This document shows, piece after piece, positions 47,388 through 56,964 of a DNA stretch of 64,000 bases. The notes below the pieces were generated by a model. That model searched no databases, had not been told where the DNA came from, and saw nothing but the letters and a program-made list of their open reading frames with translations. This DNA comes from Pseudomonas sp. TMP9 (GTDB taxonomy: Bacteria; Pseudomonadota; Gammaproteobacteria; Pseudomonadales; Pseudomonadaceae), in NCBI RefSeq assembly GCF_037943105.1, contig NZ_CP149803.1:1364001-1428000 (forward strand). Reading direction: 5' to 3'. A program made the translations under genes and the position numbers. Every line of letters begins with the position of its first letter. Position 1 is the stretch's first letter.

Positions 47388-48212
47388 TTAATCCACGAAC
47401 AAGTCCGGAATTAACGTGCCGCCCTGAGGATCAAAGCGGTAATGCTCGAACTCGCTGGCGCCGTGCTCGCGCAAAATGTCTTCATCAATCAATAAGCGCC
47501 CCGTGATGCTGCGCCCGCTGCTGCTGAGAATAGCGTGGGCGGCGTCGGCCATGATGGCTGGGGTACGAGCGCGTTTGAAGGCGTCGCGGCTGCCCAGTTC
47601 AAACTCGATGGCGGCGGTGGCGATCATAGTTTTCGGCCACAGGGAGTTCACACTGACGCCGTACTTCTTAAACTCTTCGCTCATGCCCACGGTGAGCATG
47701 CTCATGCCGTATTTGGTCACGGTGTAGGGGCCATGCTGGGCAAACCACTTGCTGTCCATGTTCAGCGGTGGCGACAGGTTGAGGATATGCCCTGCGGCAC
47801 TTTGTTTAAGGAATGGAAGCGCGGCCTGGCTGCAGACCATCACCGCGCGGGTGTTGATTTGGAACATCAAGTCGAAGCGCTTGGGTTCGAGCTTCTCCAC
47901 CCCCACCAGTTTGATGGCGCCGGCGTTATTGATCAGCACATCAATGCCGCCAAAGTGCTCGGCGGCTTTGGCCATCGCCGCGTTTACGGCCACCTCGTCA
48001 CGCACATCCAGCTGCAAGGCAAGGGCTTTGCCGCCAGCGGCTTCGACCTCAGCCGCCACTGAGTGGATGGTGCCCGGTAACTTGGAATGGGGCTCAGCGC
48101 TCTTGGCCGCGATGACGATATTGGCGCCGTCGGCCGCCGCTTTGAGAGCGATTTCGCGGCCGATGCCCCGGCTGGCGCCAGTGATAAACAGGGTTTTACC
48201 GTGCAAAGACAT
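47388..48212 (-). CDS. atuG: Short-chain dehydrogenase AtuG
   Basis: The 274-residue SDR starts MSLHGKTLFITGASRGIG (Rossmann TGASRGIG near residues 11-18), with NNAGAI, and YTVTKYG as the Tyr/Lys pair. It resembles HSDL2-type SDRs. In the atu cluster, AtuB and AtuG are the candidates for oxidising the terpene alcohol or a later hydroxy intermediate; the exact step is not settled. The ATG at 48212 was chosen because GGAG lies seven bases before it; an ATG two codons upstream is too close. A palindromic repeat separates it from atuF. Confidence 0.83.
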   Translation of the reverse strand: MSLHGKTLFITGASRGIGREIALKAAADGANIVIAAKSAEPHSKLPGTIHSVAAEVEAAGGKALALQLDVRDEVAVNAAMAKAAEHFGGIDVLINNAGAIKLVGVEKLEPKRFDLMFQINTRAVMVCSQAALPFLKQSAAGHILNLSPPLNMDSKWFAQHGPYTVTKYGMSMLTVGMSEEFKKYGVSVNSLWPKTMIATAAIEFELGSRDAFKRARTPAIMADAAHAILSSSGRSITGRLLIDEDILREHGASEFEHYRFDPQGGTLIPDLFVD

Positions 48213-48256
48213 GGGCATGCTCCGTGATTTATTGTTATTCGCCTGGATGGCTAGTG

Positions 48257-48301
48257 AGGATGGGTATCGCTGTGCTCAACCTGCGCGATCCGCCCCATCC
48301 T
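48257..48301. repeat. Palindromic intergenic repeat between atuF and atuG
   Basis: AGGATGGG (48257-48264) pairs with CCCATCCT (48294-48301), and ATCGC (48266-48270) with GCGAT (48285-48289). The gap between atuF and atuG is 101 bases and has no gene. It resembles, but is not the same as, the other palindromes in this cluster. Confidence 0.6.
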
Positions 48302-48313
48302 AGGGTTGTGCCA

Positions 48314-50302
48314 TTAAGCGTCGTGGGCGTCGATCTCCACCAGCAGTTGCCGGTTTTTCACCTGATCACCACGGCTTACGCTAACTCGGCGGACCACGCC
48401 ATCGATGCTGGCTTTAAGCGGGTGTTCCATCTTCATCGCTTCCAGCACAACCAACAGCTGGCCTTTGCTGACGGTGCTGCCTACCTCGACCAACACCTCG
48501 ACAATCGCCCCATCCATCGGCGCCTTAACGCTGCCTGAGCCTGCACCCGCTTGACTGCTGACGGGCTGATGGGTGATGTCCAGCAGCTGCAGATTACCGT
48601 TGTGGCCATACAGCCAGAGGTTGTCGCCATCCAAGTGGTAGGCCAGGCGTTGACGAATACCGTCCAGCTCCAAAGTGGCCCAGCGACCATCACTGGCCAG
48701 CAGCGTGAGGTTGATCTGTTGTTCGCCGAGTGTGAGCAACAGACGAGGTTGTGCGCCGTCAGCAGCTACGTGCACATCCACCGTAAAGATTTGCTCGCCA
48801 TGTTTAAGCACAAAGCGCCAAGGCGCACTGCCGGCATTACGCCAGCCGGCAAGGCCGTTTTGATGGGCGCGCGCATTGGCCGATCGCTGCAACAGCAAGG
48901 CTGCAGCAATGGCCAGTTCATCGGCAGCGGGCGCTTGCGGGCTGAGGCTTGGGTCGGTGGCAAAATGCTCAGCGATAAACGCAGTGGTGGCATTACCAGC
49001 GGCGAATTCGGGATGGCTAAGCAGATTGGCGAGGAAGCGCTGATTGCCATTCACGCCCAGCAGCACGCAATCCTCCACCGCGCGCACCAGCTTGCGCCGC
49101 GCCTCTTCACGGGTGGCGCCATAGGCGATCACTTTGGCCAGCATCGGGTCGTAGAACGGGCTGATAACCTGGCCTTCAACCAGGCCGTGGTCGATACGGA
49201 TGCCGTCACGCAGCGCGGGTTCCCAGCGCAATGCGGTGCCGGTCTGCGGCAGGAAATTTTGCGTGGCGTCTTCAGCGTACAGGCGCACTTCCATGGCGTG
49301 ACCGGTCAGACGAATGTCTTCCTGCTTGAGCGGTAACGGTTGGCCCTCGGCGACGCGAATTTGCCATGCGACCAGATCCTGGCCGGTGATCAGCTCCGTC
49401 ACGGGGTGTTCAACTTGCAGACGGGTGTTCATTTCCAGAAAGAAAAACTCGCCGCTCTGATCCAGCAAAAACTCCACTGTGCCCGCGCCCACATAATCAA
49501 CCGATGCGGCTGCTTTGACCGCCGCCTCGCCCATGGCCTGACGTAACTGCGGCGTCATCACCGGGCAGGGCGCTTCTTCAACCACCTTCTGATGGCGGCG
49601 TTGCACCGAGCAGTCGCGTTCGCCTAGGTAGACGATATGACCGTGTTGGTCGCCGAACACTTGGATTTCCACATGGCGTGGCTGGATCACCGCGCGCTCG
49701 AGAATCAGCTCGCCAGAACCAAAGGCGTTCTGCGCCTCGGAGCGCGCGGTGCGGATCTGTGCCAACAGTTCGCTGGGCTCATGCACCAAGCGCATGCCAC
49801 GCCCACCGCCGCCGGCGCTGGCCTTGATCATCAGTGGGTAGCCGATGCGCGCAGCCTCTCGGCTTAGGGTTTCGTCGTCCTGGGCCTCACCTTCAAAGCC
49901 TGGGATGCACGGCACGCCGGCTTCAAGCATGGCAATCTTCGACAGGCGCTTGCTGCCCATCAAGTGAATGGCCTCTACCGTCGGGCCGATAAAGACGATG
50001 CCTGCCGCTTCACAAGCGCGGGCGAAATCAGCGTTTTCAGAAAGGAAACCGTAGCCGGGATGAATCGCATCGGCTCCAGTTTTTTGTGCGGCCGCGATGA
50101 TGTTGTCGATCAACAGGTAAGACTGATTGACCTGCGCTGGGCCGATGCACACGGCTTCGTCAGCCAGCTGCACATGACGCGTATCCGCGTCAGCCTCGGA
50201 GTACACGGCCACCGTGCGGTAGCCGAGGTCTTGGGCGGTGCGCATCACTCGGCAGGCAATTTCCCCGCGGTTGGCGATCAGGATTTTGTTAAAGGCGGGC
50301 AT
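48314..50302 (-). CDS. atuF: Geranyl-CoA carboxylase alpha subunit (biotin carboxylase and carrier)
   Basis: The 662-residue protein joins a biotin carboxylase (NKILIANRGEIACRV at the start, ATP-grasp loop SAGGGGRGMR, ERDCSVQRRHQKVVEEAPCP) to a C-terminal biotin carrier with VLEAMKMEHPL, where the biotin Lys is about residue 624. With AtuC it adds CO2 to cis-geranyl-CoA. It could be mistaken for methylcrotonyl-CoA carboxylase LiuD, but the neighbours are atu genes. The ATG giving MPAFNKILIAN has an AGGAG site seven bases upstream. Confidence 0.88.
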   Translation of the reverse strand: MPAFNKILIANRGEIACRVMRTAQDLGYRTVAVYSEADADTRHVQLADEAVCIGPAQVNQSYLLIDNIIAAAQKTGADAIHPGYGFLSENADFARACEAAGIVFIGPTVEAIHLMGSKRLSKIAMLEAGVPCIPGFEGEAQDDETLSREAARIGYPLMIKASAGGGGRGMRLVHEPSELLAQIRTARSEAQNAFGSGELILERAVIQPRHVEIQVFGDQHGHIVYLGERDCSVQRRHQKVVEEAPCPVMTPQLRQAMGEAAVKAAASVDYVGAGTVEFLLDQSGEFFFLEMNTRLQVEHPVTELITGQDLVAWQIRVAEGQPLPLKQEDIRLTGHAMEVRLYAEDATQNFLPQTGTALRWEPALRDGIRIDHGLVEGQVISPFYDPMLAKVIAYGATREEARRKLVRAVEDCVLLGVNGNQRFLANLLSHPEFAAGNATTAFIAEHFATDPSLSPQAPAADELAIAAALLLQRSANARAHQNGLAGWRNAGSAPWRFVLKHGEQIFTVDVHVAADGAQPRLLLTLGEQQINLTLLASDGRWATLELDGIRQRLAYHLDGDNLWLYGHNGNLQLLDITHQPVSSQAGAGSGSVKAPMDGAIVEVLVEVGSTVSKGQLLVVLEAMKMEHPLKASIDGVVRRVSVSRGDQVKNRQLLVEIDAHDA

Positions 50303-50324
50303 CTGTGTGCTCCTGCTAGACGTA

Positions 50325-50369
50325 GCCCGGATGCATTCCGGGGTTGGTTTTCCCGGAGTGCATCCGGGC
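50325..50369. repeat. Palindromic intergenic repeat between atuE and atuF
   Basis: GCCCGGATGCATTCCGGG (50325-50342) pairs with CCCGGAGTGCATCCGGGC (50352-50369), 17 of 18 bases, across a nine-base loop. A smaller stem TCTCC / GGAGA lies near 50386-50403. Together they fill the 108-base gap, and the larger stem ends 22 bases before the atuF start. Confidence 0.75.
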
Positions 50370-50410
50370 ACCTGCAATTCATTCCTTCTCCCGCAAGCAG
50401 GAGAGGGGCG

Positions 50411-51211
50411 TTATAACTGCGCCCATTTGGGCGTGCGTTTTTGTACAAAAGCCATTGTGCCTTCAACACCTTCGGCGCCGGTTACGGCGGCCGCGAACTG
50501 TTCAGCGGCGCGGTCCAACAGTGGGCCGATCGCCTCGTTTTCTGCGGCTAACAACAAGGCTTTGGTTTGCGCGTTGGCGTGCGGCGCACAGCTGCGCACC
50601 TGGCTTAGGCACTGTTGCAAGCGCGCTTCGATGGCATCGTTACTGGCTTCGCTGAAGTGCACCAGGCCAAGGCGCTCTGCCTCACTGCCATTGAAACGCG
50701 CAGCGGTCAGGGCTAGGCGGCGGGTGTGGGTGAGGCCGATCCGTTTAACCACAAAGGGTGCGATCTGCGCCGGCAAAATGCCTAAGGAGGTCTCTGGTAA
50801 ACCGAACTTGGCATCTTGGTGACAAATCGCGACATCGGAAACGCAAGCCAAGCCGAAACCACCGCCCAGAACCGCGCCTTCCAGTACAGCAATTAGCACC
50901 TGTGGCGTGTTTTGCGCTTCTTCCAACAGGCTGCCGAAAGCGCGATTCAGGTTGCGATAAGCATCATCACCGGCAGACCGAGCTCCGGCCATGTCCTTGA
51001 TATCGCCACCGGCGCAGAAGTGCCCACCAGCGCCGCGCAGCACGATGGCGCGCACGTTCAGATCATTGCGCAGGCTTTCCAGTACTGCACGCAGCTCCGT
51101 AACCATGGTCAGGCTCATGGCATTGCGGCTGTCCGGGCGGTTAAGGGTCACATGCAGCATGCCTGCCTCAAGGGTAAGCAGCAGGGTTTCGCAGTTTGGT
51201 AGGTCGGCCAT
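50411..51211 (-). CDS. atuE: Isohexenylglutaconyl-CoA hydratase AtuE
   Basis: The 266-residue crotonase hydrates the carboxylated terpenoid-CoA made by AtuC/AtuF. It has the oxyanion-hole segment HFCAGGDIKDM and GAVLGGGFGLACVSD. The second catalytic Glu of crotonases is kept in FGLPETSLG, but the first, in GGG-x-E-L of enoyl-CoA hydratase, is replaced (GGGFGLA). The start MADLPNCETLL has AAGGA upstream. The longer open frame runs into the repeat and was rejected. Confidence 0.87.
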   Translation of the reverse strand: MADLPNCETLLLTLEAGMLHVTLNRPDSRNAMSLTMVTELRAVLESLRNDLNVRAIVLRGAGGHFCAGGDIKDMAGARSAGDDAYRNLNRAFGSLLEEAQNTPQVLIAVLEGAVLGGGFGLACVSDVAICHQDAKFGLPETSLGILPAQIAPFVVKRIGLTHTRRLALTAARFNGSEAERLGLVHFSEASNDAIEARLQQCLSQVRSCAPHANAQTKALLLAAENEAIGPLLDRAAEQFAAAVTGAEGVEGTMAFVQKRTPKWAQL

Positions 51212-51246
51212 GGCAGGTTCCTTGATGTATTGGCAAAGAGGGCGGC

Positions 51247-51320
51247 CGTAGGGTGGGTCACGCTTTATTGACCCACCGAGCGGTGCCACGGTGGACGTAA
51301 AAAGCGACGTCCACCCTACG
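51247..51320. repeat. Palindromic intergenic repeat between atuD and atuE
   Basis: The outer arms CGTAGGGTGG (51247-51256) and CCACCCTACG (51311-51320) are perfect. Inside are two more hairpins: GGTGGGTCA (51252-51260) with TGACCCACC (51269-51277), and GGTGGACGT (51290-51298) with ACGTCCACC (51307-51315). The RNA could fold as one long stem or as two stem-loops. Confidence 0.8.
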
Positions 51321-51331
51321 TGTGTCTGCTC

Positions 51332-52492
51332 TTAGCCCTTCTTTTTGCCCGGCAGAATGCCCATCAGCTTGCAGATAATGCCCAGCATGATTTCGTCGGC
51401 ACCGCCGCCGATGCTAACCAAACGGACGTCGCGGTAGGCGCGCGAAACGGTGTTGTCCCACATAAAGCCCATGCCGCCCCAGTATTGCAGGCAGCTGTCG
51501 GTGACTTCACGGCCCAAACGGCCCGCCTTTAGCTTGGCCATGGAGGCCAGGTTGGTGACATCTTTGCCGCGTACGTACTGCTCGGTGGCCTGGTAAACCA
51601 AGGCGCGCAGGCATTCAATTTCAGTCTGCAGCTCGGCCATGCGGAAGTGGATGACCTGGTTGTCGATCAATGCGGTGCCAAACGTTTTACGCTCTTTGCA
51701 GTAATCAATGGTGGCGTTGATGCAGTGCTCCAGACCTTTGATCATGTTGGCCGCACCGAACAGGCGCTCTTCCTGGAACTGCAGCATCTGCATCATAAAA
51801 CCGGCGCCTTCATGGCCGATGCGGTAGCGCTGCGGCACGCGCACGTTGTCAAAGAACACCTGGGCGGTCTCCGAGCTGCGCATGCCGAGTTTTTCCAGGT
51901 GCGGGCTAAGGGTGATGCCCGGCGTATTCATTGGCACCATGATCAGCGACTTGTTGACGTGCGGCTTGTCGTCGCTGGTGTTGGCCAGCAGGCAGATAAA
52001 ATCAGCACTCGGCGAGTTGGTGATCCACATCTTGCTGCCGTTGATTACATAGTCATCGCCATCTTTCTTGGCGGTGGTTTTCAGCCCGGCCACATCGGAG
52101 CCGGCGCCCACTTCAGAGACGCCGATGCAGCCGACCATCTCACCGCTGATAGCTGGGCGCAGAAATTGCTCACGCAGCTCGTCAGAGCCGAAGCGGGCCA
52201 GGGCTGGGGTGCACATATCCGTCTGCACGCCGATGGACATTGGGATGCCGCCGCAGATGATGGTGCCGAACTCTTCTGCTGCAACGATTGAGTAGCTGTA
52301 ATCCAGGCCCATGCCGCCGAACTTTTCCGGCTTGGAGATGCCCAGCAAGCCGAGGTCGCCGGCCATTTTAAAAATCTCATGGGTGGGGAAGCGCCCAGCT
52401 TTTTCCCACTCTTCAACGTGTGGGTTGATTTCTTTGTCGACGAAGTTGCGGACTGTACGGCGTAGCTCTTCGTGTTCTTGAGTGAAGATCAT
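51332..52492 (-). CDS. atuD: Acyl-CoA dehydrogenase AtuD (citronellyl-CoA type)
   Basis: This FAD enzyme oxidises citronellyl-CoA to geranyl-CoA and gives its electrons to ETF. The 386-residue protein has GCIGVSEVGAGSDVAGL and MWITNS. At the usual catalytic position near the C terminus it has IGGGADEI rather than YEGTSEI, while QEERLFGAA places a Glu at residue 242, the site used by isovaleryl-CoA dehydrogenase. That fits a branched-chain substrate. GGAGAG precedes the ATG. It is 17 bases downstream of atuC. Confidence 0.88.
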   Translation of the reverse strand: MIFTQEHEELRRTVRNFVDKEINPHVEEWEKAGRFPTHEIFKMAGDLGLLGISKPEKFGGMGLDYSYSIVAAEEFGTIICGGIPMSIGVQTDMCTPALARFGSDELREQFLRPAISGEMVGCIGVSEVGAGSDVAGLKTTAKKDGDDYVINGSKMWITNSPSADFICLLANTSDDKPHVNKSLIMVPMNTPGITLSPHLEKLGMRSSETAQVFFDNVRVPQRYRIGHEGAGFMMQMLQFQEERLFGAANMIKGLEHCINATIDYCKERKTFGTALIDNQVIHFRMAELQTEIECLRALVYQATEQYVRGKDVTNLASMAKLKAGRLGREVTDSCLQYWGGMGFMWDNTVSRAYRDVRLVSIGGGADEIMLGIICKLMGILPGKKKG

Positions 52493-52509
52493 TGTTTCTC
52501 TCCGGATGA

Positions 52510-54126
52510 TTACAGGCGGGCTACGCCGAACGAGTTGGTTTTAAGGGGGCGTATGGCGGCTTCGGCGCAAATATCCAGCAAATAGCCAAGCAATTTACGC
52601 GTATCGCGGGGGTCGATCAGGCCGTCGTCCCACAGGCTGGCCGTGCCGTAGAGCGCGGTGGACTGGCTGTCGAGTTTTTGTGCGGTGACGGTTTCCAACA
52701 TATCGAGCATCTTTGGATCGGCTTCTTTACCTTCCTTCAAATGCTTATCTTCGGTGACGATGCGCAATACTTTGCCGGCCTGTGCGCCGCCCATGACGGC
52801 GGTTTTACTGTTGGGCCAGGCGAATATAAAACGGGGGTCCAGCCCACGGCCGCACATGGCGTAGTTACCCGCGCCATAGGAGCCGCCGACCACGATAGTC
52901 AGCTTAGGTACGGTGGCGTTGGCCACTGCCTGGATCATTTTTGAGCCGTGTTTGATCACGCCCTGTCGTTCCGATTCGGTGCCGACCATAAAACCTGTGG
53001 TGTTATGAAAAAACAAAATCGGCGTGTTGCTCTGCTCGCACAGCTGAATAAATTGCGCGGCTTTAGCTGCGCCCTGTGGCGTGATCGGACCGTTATTGCC
53101 GATAAAGCCGCAGGGTTGACCTTCGATCTGTAAGTGACCGCATACGGTTTGGTTGTCGAACTCATTTTTGAAGTCGAGAAACACTGAGCCATCAGCGATA
53201 CGGGCGATAACTTCGCGCACGTCGTAGGGTTTTTTCGCATCAGAGGGGACGATGCCAAGCAGCTCTTCGATGGCATACAGCGGCTCGCGATAGGTCTTGG
53301 CCGGGCGCGCCGGTAATTGAGCATTCCACGGCAACATGGCGACAATTTCGCGGGCCATGCGCACGCCGTCAGCGTCATTTTCAGCGAGGTATTCGGCGGT
53401 GCCAGCGACTTGGGCGTGCATCTCTGCACCGCCTAATTGCTCGTCCGTGGCAATTTCACCCGTGGCAGCTTTCAGCAAGGGCGGGCCAGCGAGGAACATC
53501 TTGGCCTTGCCGCGTACCACCACTACATAATCAGACAAACCGGGCTGATACGCCCCACCGGCTGTGCTAGAACCGTGCACCACCGTGATTTGCGGCAGGC
53601 CCATGGCCGACATACGGGCCTGGTTGGCAAAGCCGCGTGCGCCTTCGATAAAGATATCGGCGGCGTAATTAAGGTTGGCGCCGCCACTTTCCGCCAGGGT
53701 GACCACGGGCAGTTTATTCTCGACGGCAATTTGCTGCAGGCGCAGGGTTTTTTTCAGGCCGGTGGGGGAGATAGTGCCGCCTTTGATGGCGCTGTTGCTG
53801 GCGGTTATCAGGCAACGCACTCCCGCAATGTAGCCGATGCCGGAAATAATTCCGCCACCGGCCTGGGTGCCATCCTTATCGTCATGCAGCTTGTAGCCTG
53901 CCAGCGACGACAGTTCGAGAAACGGGGCGCCTGGGTCAAGCAGCAGGTTAAGGCGCTCACGGGGCAGCAATTGGCCGCGCTTGTCGAATTTGGCCTTAGC
54001 ATCGGCCGCCTTGTTTAGGCAGGTCTGTTCAATGTCACGGAAGCTGGCCACGGCGGCGAGCATCACCTCGCGATTTTTGGCGAAGTCCTCACCCTGTACG
54101 TCGATCTCGGATTGAATCACCGGCAT
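52510..54126 (-). CDS. atuC: Geranyl-CoA carboxylase beta subunit
   Basis: The 538-residue carboxyltransferase of the acyl-CoA carboxylase family pairs with AtuF. It has LAESGGANLNYAADIF, VHGSSTAGGAYQPGLSDY and the second oxyanion region VVGGSYGAGNYAMCGRG. Geranyl- and methylcrotonyl-CoA carboxylases are close relatives; the atu context decides the name. Its ribosome site AGGAG overlaps the atuB stop region, with only four bases between the genes. Confidence 0.9.
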   Translation of the reverse strand: MPVIQSEIDVQGEDFAKNREVMLAAVASFRDIEQTCLNKAADAKAKFDKRGQLLPRERLNLLLDPGAPFLELSSLAGYKLHDDKDGTQAGGGIISGIGYIAGVRCLITASNSAIKGGTISPTGLKKTLRLQQIAVENKLPVVTLAESGGANLNYAADIFIEGARGFANQARMSAMGLPQITVVHGSSTAGGAYQPGLSDYVVVVRGKAKMFLAGPPLLKAATGEIATDEQLGGAEMHAQVAGTAEYLAENDADGVRMAREIVAMLPWNAQLPARPAKTYREPLYAIEELLGIVPSDAKKPYDVREVIARIADGSVFLDFKNEFDNQTVCGHLQIEGQPCGFIGNNGPITPQGAAKAAQFIQLCEQSNTPILFFHNTTGFMVGTESERQGVIKHGSKMIQAVANATVPKLTIVVGGSYGAGNYAMCGRGLDPRFIFAWPNSKTAVMGGAQAGKVLRIVTEDKHLKEGKEADPKMLDMLETVTAQKLDSQSTALYGTASLWDDGLIDPRDTRKLLGYLLDICAEAAIRPLKTNSFGVARL

Positions 54127-54130
54127 GCTG

Positions 54131-55000
54131 CTACTCCTGATCTTTCAAAACATCAGGCACATAGGCCCGGTGGAAGCCGTTATAAGACTCGCTATTTTTC
54201 GCCTTGCCCAACGTCCACGCGCGGGTGCCTTGGCTCGCTGCACCGTCGATACGAATGGTGTTGCCGCTGATAAAGTTAGCCCCGGGGGTGAGCAGAAAGA
54301 CGATGGCCGCCGCTACTTCTGACTCGCTGCCGATGCGCTGCAGCGGCACGTGATCTTTGAGGTTGCGGATCATGGTTTTCATTGATTCGGGGTAGGTGTC
54401 CATACCGCTGGAGGCGATCCAGCCAGGTGCAACGGCATTCACCCGCACCCCCGCGTGACCCCACTCATAGGCGGCGGTCTTGGTGAAGTTTTCCATACCC
54501 GCGCGTGCTGCCCCGGAGTGGCCCATGCCGGGCATGCCGCCCCACATGTCAGCGAGCATGTTGACGATGCTGCCACCATGCTTGCTCATGCTCTGCATAA
54601 ACACTTCTTTGGCGATCAGAAAGCCGCCGACCAAGTTGGTGCGCACCACCGTTTCAAAGCCCTTTTGGTTGATACCAACCAGCGGCGCGGGGAATTGGCC
54701 GCCCGCATTATTGACCAGGTGGTGGATCTGCCCGCGTTCGGTGACTACCGTTTTAACCATGGCCTTGACGGCGTCTTCGTCGCGGATGTCGCACACCTGC
54801 ACGCTGGCGCTGCCGCCATCGGCGTTAATTTCGCTGCAGGTGGTTTCGAGTTTTTCCAGCTTGCGCCCCACCAGCACCACATGAGCGCCTAGGTGAGCGA
54901 GTTCATGAGCGGTGCAACGGCCAATGCCGCTGCCGCCACCGGTGACCAGAATGGTCTGACCGTTGAACAGACCGGGTTTAAACACTGAGTCGTAGCTCAT
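54131..55000 (-). CDS. atuB: Short-chain dehydrogenase AtuB
   Basis: The 289-residue SDR has the cofactor loop VTGGGSGIGRC at residues 19-29, CDIRDE, NNAGGQFPAP and a late GNTIRIDGAA. The region of the catalytic Tyr is unusual: the segment after SIVNMLADMWGGM lacks a clear YxxxK, as in the 2,4-dienoyl-CoA reductase (PDCR-like) branch of SDRs. It belongs to the terpene pathway by position. Its end abuts atuC. Confidence 0.85.
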   Translation of the reverse strand: MSYDSVFKPGLFNGQTILVTGGGSGIGRCTAHELAHLGAHVVLVGRKLEKLETTCSEINADGGSASVQVCDIRDEDAVKAMVKTVVTERGQIHHLVNNAGGQFPAPLVGINQKGFETVVRTNLVGGFLIAKEVFMQSMSKHGGSIVNMLADMWGGMPGMGHSGAARAGMENFTKTAAYEWGHAGVRVNAVAPGWIASSGMDTYPESMKTMIRNLKDHVPLQRIGSESEVAAAIVFLLTPGANFISGNTIRIDGAASQGTRAWTLGKAKNSESYNGFHRAYVPDVLKDQE

Positions 55001-55020
55001 GTCGAATACGTGCCTTTTTT

Positions 55021-55123
55021 AGGGTGGGTTAGCCGCGAAGCGGCGTAGCCCACCATGGATCTGTGCCTCGTTACCGGCTTGGCTGAGGCTTTCGGTGGGT
55101 TACGCCTACGGCTAACCCACCCT
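55021..55123. repeat. Palindromic intergenic repeat between atuA and atuB
   Basis: The outer arms AGGGTGGGTTAGCCG (55021-55035) and CGGCTAACCCACCCT (55109-55123) are a perfect 15-base match. Inside each half is a further hairpin built on GGTGGGTTA / TAACCCACC-like sequence. It fills nearly all of the 128-base gap and shares GTGGGT/ACCCAC blocks with the repeat between atuD and atuE. Confidence 0.8.
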
Positions 55124-55128
55124 TCGTT

Positions 55129-56916
55129 TTATAGGTGTTCGGCGATGGCCTTGGGCACCGGGATTGGGAACTCCAGCAGCTGTTGTGCGAAGGCTTTGCC
55201 CTGCGGGTCAATACGCAGGGAAGCAATACCGCCACCGCCTAGGGCGTTCTCCAGCAAAAAATTCAAGCTGTGGCTGGCGGGTAAATACCAACGGGTTACC
55301 GTGCTGCTTTGTGGGTCGAGGGCGTGTTGCATCCATTCGGCCACGGCAGCCTCGGTCAGCGCAGCCGCGATCCACGCCAGATACTCGGGCTTTCTGGCCA
55401 TCACGCCGATATTGCTGTGGTTACCCTTATCGCCGGAGCGCGCCACTGCCAGTTTGATTAGCGGCACTGTGGTATCGGCTTTACCGGTTGGCAGCGGGGC
55501 AGGTATGTCGCGGGCGATCTGCGTGCTATCGAGTACCGCGATCTGCGGCAGTGCAACGGGCGTACGTTGACCGTTTATTTCCACTTCCAAGGCGCAGGCC
55601 TGTTTGTCTGCGAGGAAGCTAAACAGTCGGATCACCGGGTAAACAGTGGGACGGCCACCGACGATGCCGGTTAGGCCCGGTGCCATGCCGGTGGCGGCTT
55701 GAGCGATCTCACGGGAGAACAACACCAGCGCTTCTTTCTTGGCATGGCGTACGGCGATCTTGATGACAATTTCGCGGGTGTCAGTGCGTTGACCTTGAGC
55801 GCCGTAAGTGGCTTCCGAACCCAGCAGTTCAATGCTGACTTCTTTGTAAGGCCCCCAGCCGCGCTCAGCGAACATCTCTTCGGTCTTGTTGATAATTGCT
55901 TGGCTAACGCGCTCAGCTTTTTTCACCGCATCAATGCCCGCCATCAGGCAGCTGGCGGTGCAGCGAAAGCCGTCTGGATGAGTGGCGCTGACTTTGTATT
56001 GATCAGTGGGCGGCAGGCCATGTGCGCCTTTAAGTGACACATGATTTTCACCGACCTGCGCGAGTTCGACGTGGGTAAAGTCACACAGCACATCAGGCAG
56101 GTAATAAGCCCGTGGGTCGCCAATTTCATAGAGCATCTGCTCACCGACCGTAAACGGTGTAATCAAGCCGCCGGTGCCTTGGGGCTTGCTGACAACAAAA
56201 CTGCCATCAGCGGCGACTTCCACCACGGGAAAGCCGATATGCTCGTAGTCGGGTACGCTTTGCCAATCCGTGAAATTACCACCGCTGCATTGCGCGCCAC
56301 ATTCGATAATATGCCCGGCCAGCGCTGCTTGAGCGAGGCGGTCGTAATCGCTCCACGCCCAATTGAATTCATGCACCAGCGCGGCGCTGACCACTGCGCT
56401 GTCGACGATGCGGCCGGTGATGACGATATCGGCACCGGCTTGCAGGGCCGCGACGATGCCCGGTGCGCCAAGGTAGGCATTAACCGAGACGCAAAAGGGC
56501 GGTAACGCCGCACCGGTAAACATCTCCACTGTGCCGGCCTTGGTCAGCTCGCCAAGTTTGCTTTGCAGGTTGTCGCCATGCAGCACGGCAATCTTCAAGT
56601 TGACGCCAGCCTGTTCACACGCGGCTGCCAGGGCAGCCGCGCATGCACTGGGGTTAATCCCGCCAGCATTGCTGATTACGCAGATTTTTTTCGAGGCAAT
56701 ATCAGTCAGCAGCGGGGCGAGTGTTTCGACAAAATCAGTGGCGTAACCGGCGTCCGGTTTTTTCATCCGTGCGCCAGCCATGATCGACATGGTCACTTCG
56801 GCCAGATAGTCGAATACCAAGTAATCCAGTTCGGTGCCCTTTACGAGCTGGGCGGCGGCGGTGCTGGTGTCACCCCAAAAGGCGGAAGCGCAGCCGATGC
56901 GTACGGTTTTAGTCAT
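55129..56916 (-). CDS. atuA: Acyclic terpene utilisation protein AtuA
   Basis: The 595-residue protein of the AtuA/DUF1446 family starts [18 protein letters not shown]. It has an N-terminal domain with SNAGGINP and [11 protein letters not shown], and a smaller C-terminal domain with [17 protein letters not shown]. It is essential for growth on citronellol in species studied, but its reaction is not established. The start was chosen for the family N terminus; the frame runs 51 bases further into the AtuR operator. It is the promoter-proximal gene of the operon. Confidence 0.9.
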   Translation of the reverse strand: MTKTVRIGCASAFWGDTSTAAAQLVKGTELDYLVFDYLAEVTMSIMAGARMKKPDAGYATDFVETLAPLLTDIASKKICVISNAGGINPSACAAALAAACEQAGVNLKIAVLHGDNLQSKLGELTKAGTVEMFTGAALPPFCVSVNAYLGAPGIVAALQAGADIVITGRIVDSAVVSAALVHEFNWAWSDYDRLAQAALAGHIIECGAQCSGGNFTDWQSVPDYEHIGFPVVEVAADGSFVVSKPQGTGGLITPFTVGEQMLYEIGDPRAYYLPDVLCDFTHVELAQVGENHVSLKGAHGLPPTDQYKVSATHPDGFRCTASCLMAGIDAVKKAERVSQAIINKTEEMFAERGWGPYKEVSIELLGSEATYGAQGQRTDTREIVIKIAVRHAKKEALVLFSREIAQAATGMAPGLTGIVGGRPTVYPVIRLFSFLADKQACALEVEINGQRTPVALPQIAVLDSTQIARDIPAPLPTGKADTTVPLIKLAVARSGDKGNHSNIGVMARKPEYLAWIAAALTEAAVAEWMQHALDPQSSTVTRWYLPASHSLNFLLENALGGGGIASLRIDPQGKAFAQQLLEFPIPVPKAIAEHL

Positions 56917-56964
56917 TGGGATAGGTCCGCAACACATGAATAAGGTGAGTTGAAGGCTACCAAG

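Noticed and set aside
48551..49336. 261-codon open frame on the plus strand
   Set aside because: Antisense to atuF, whose biotin carboxylase motifs are clear.
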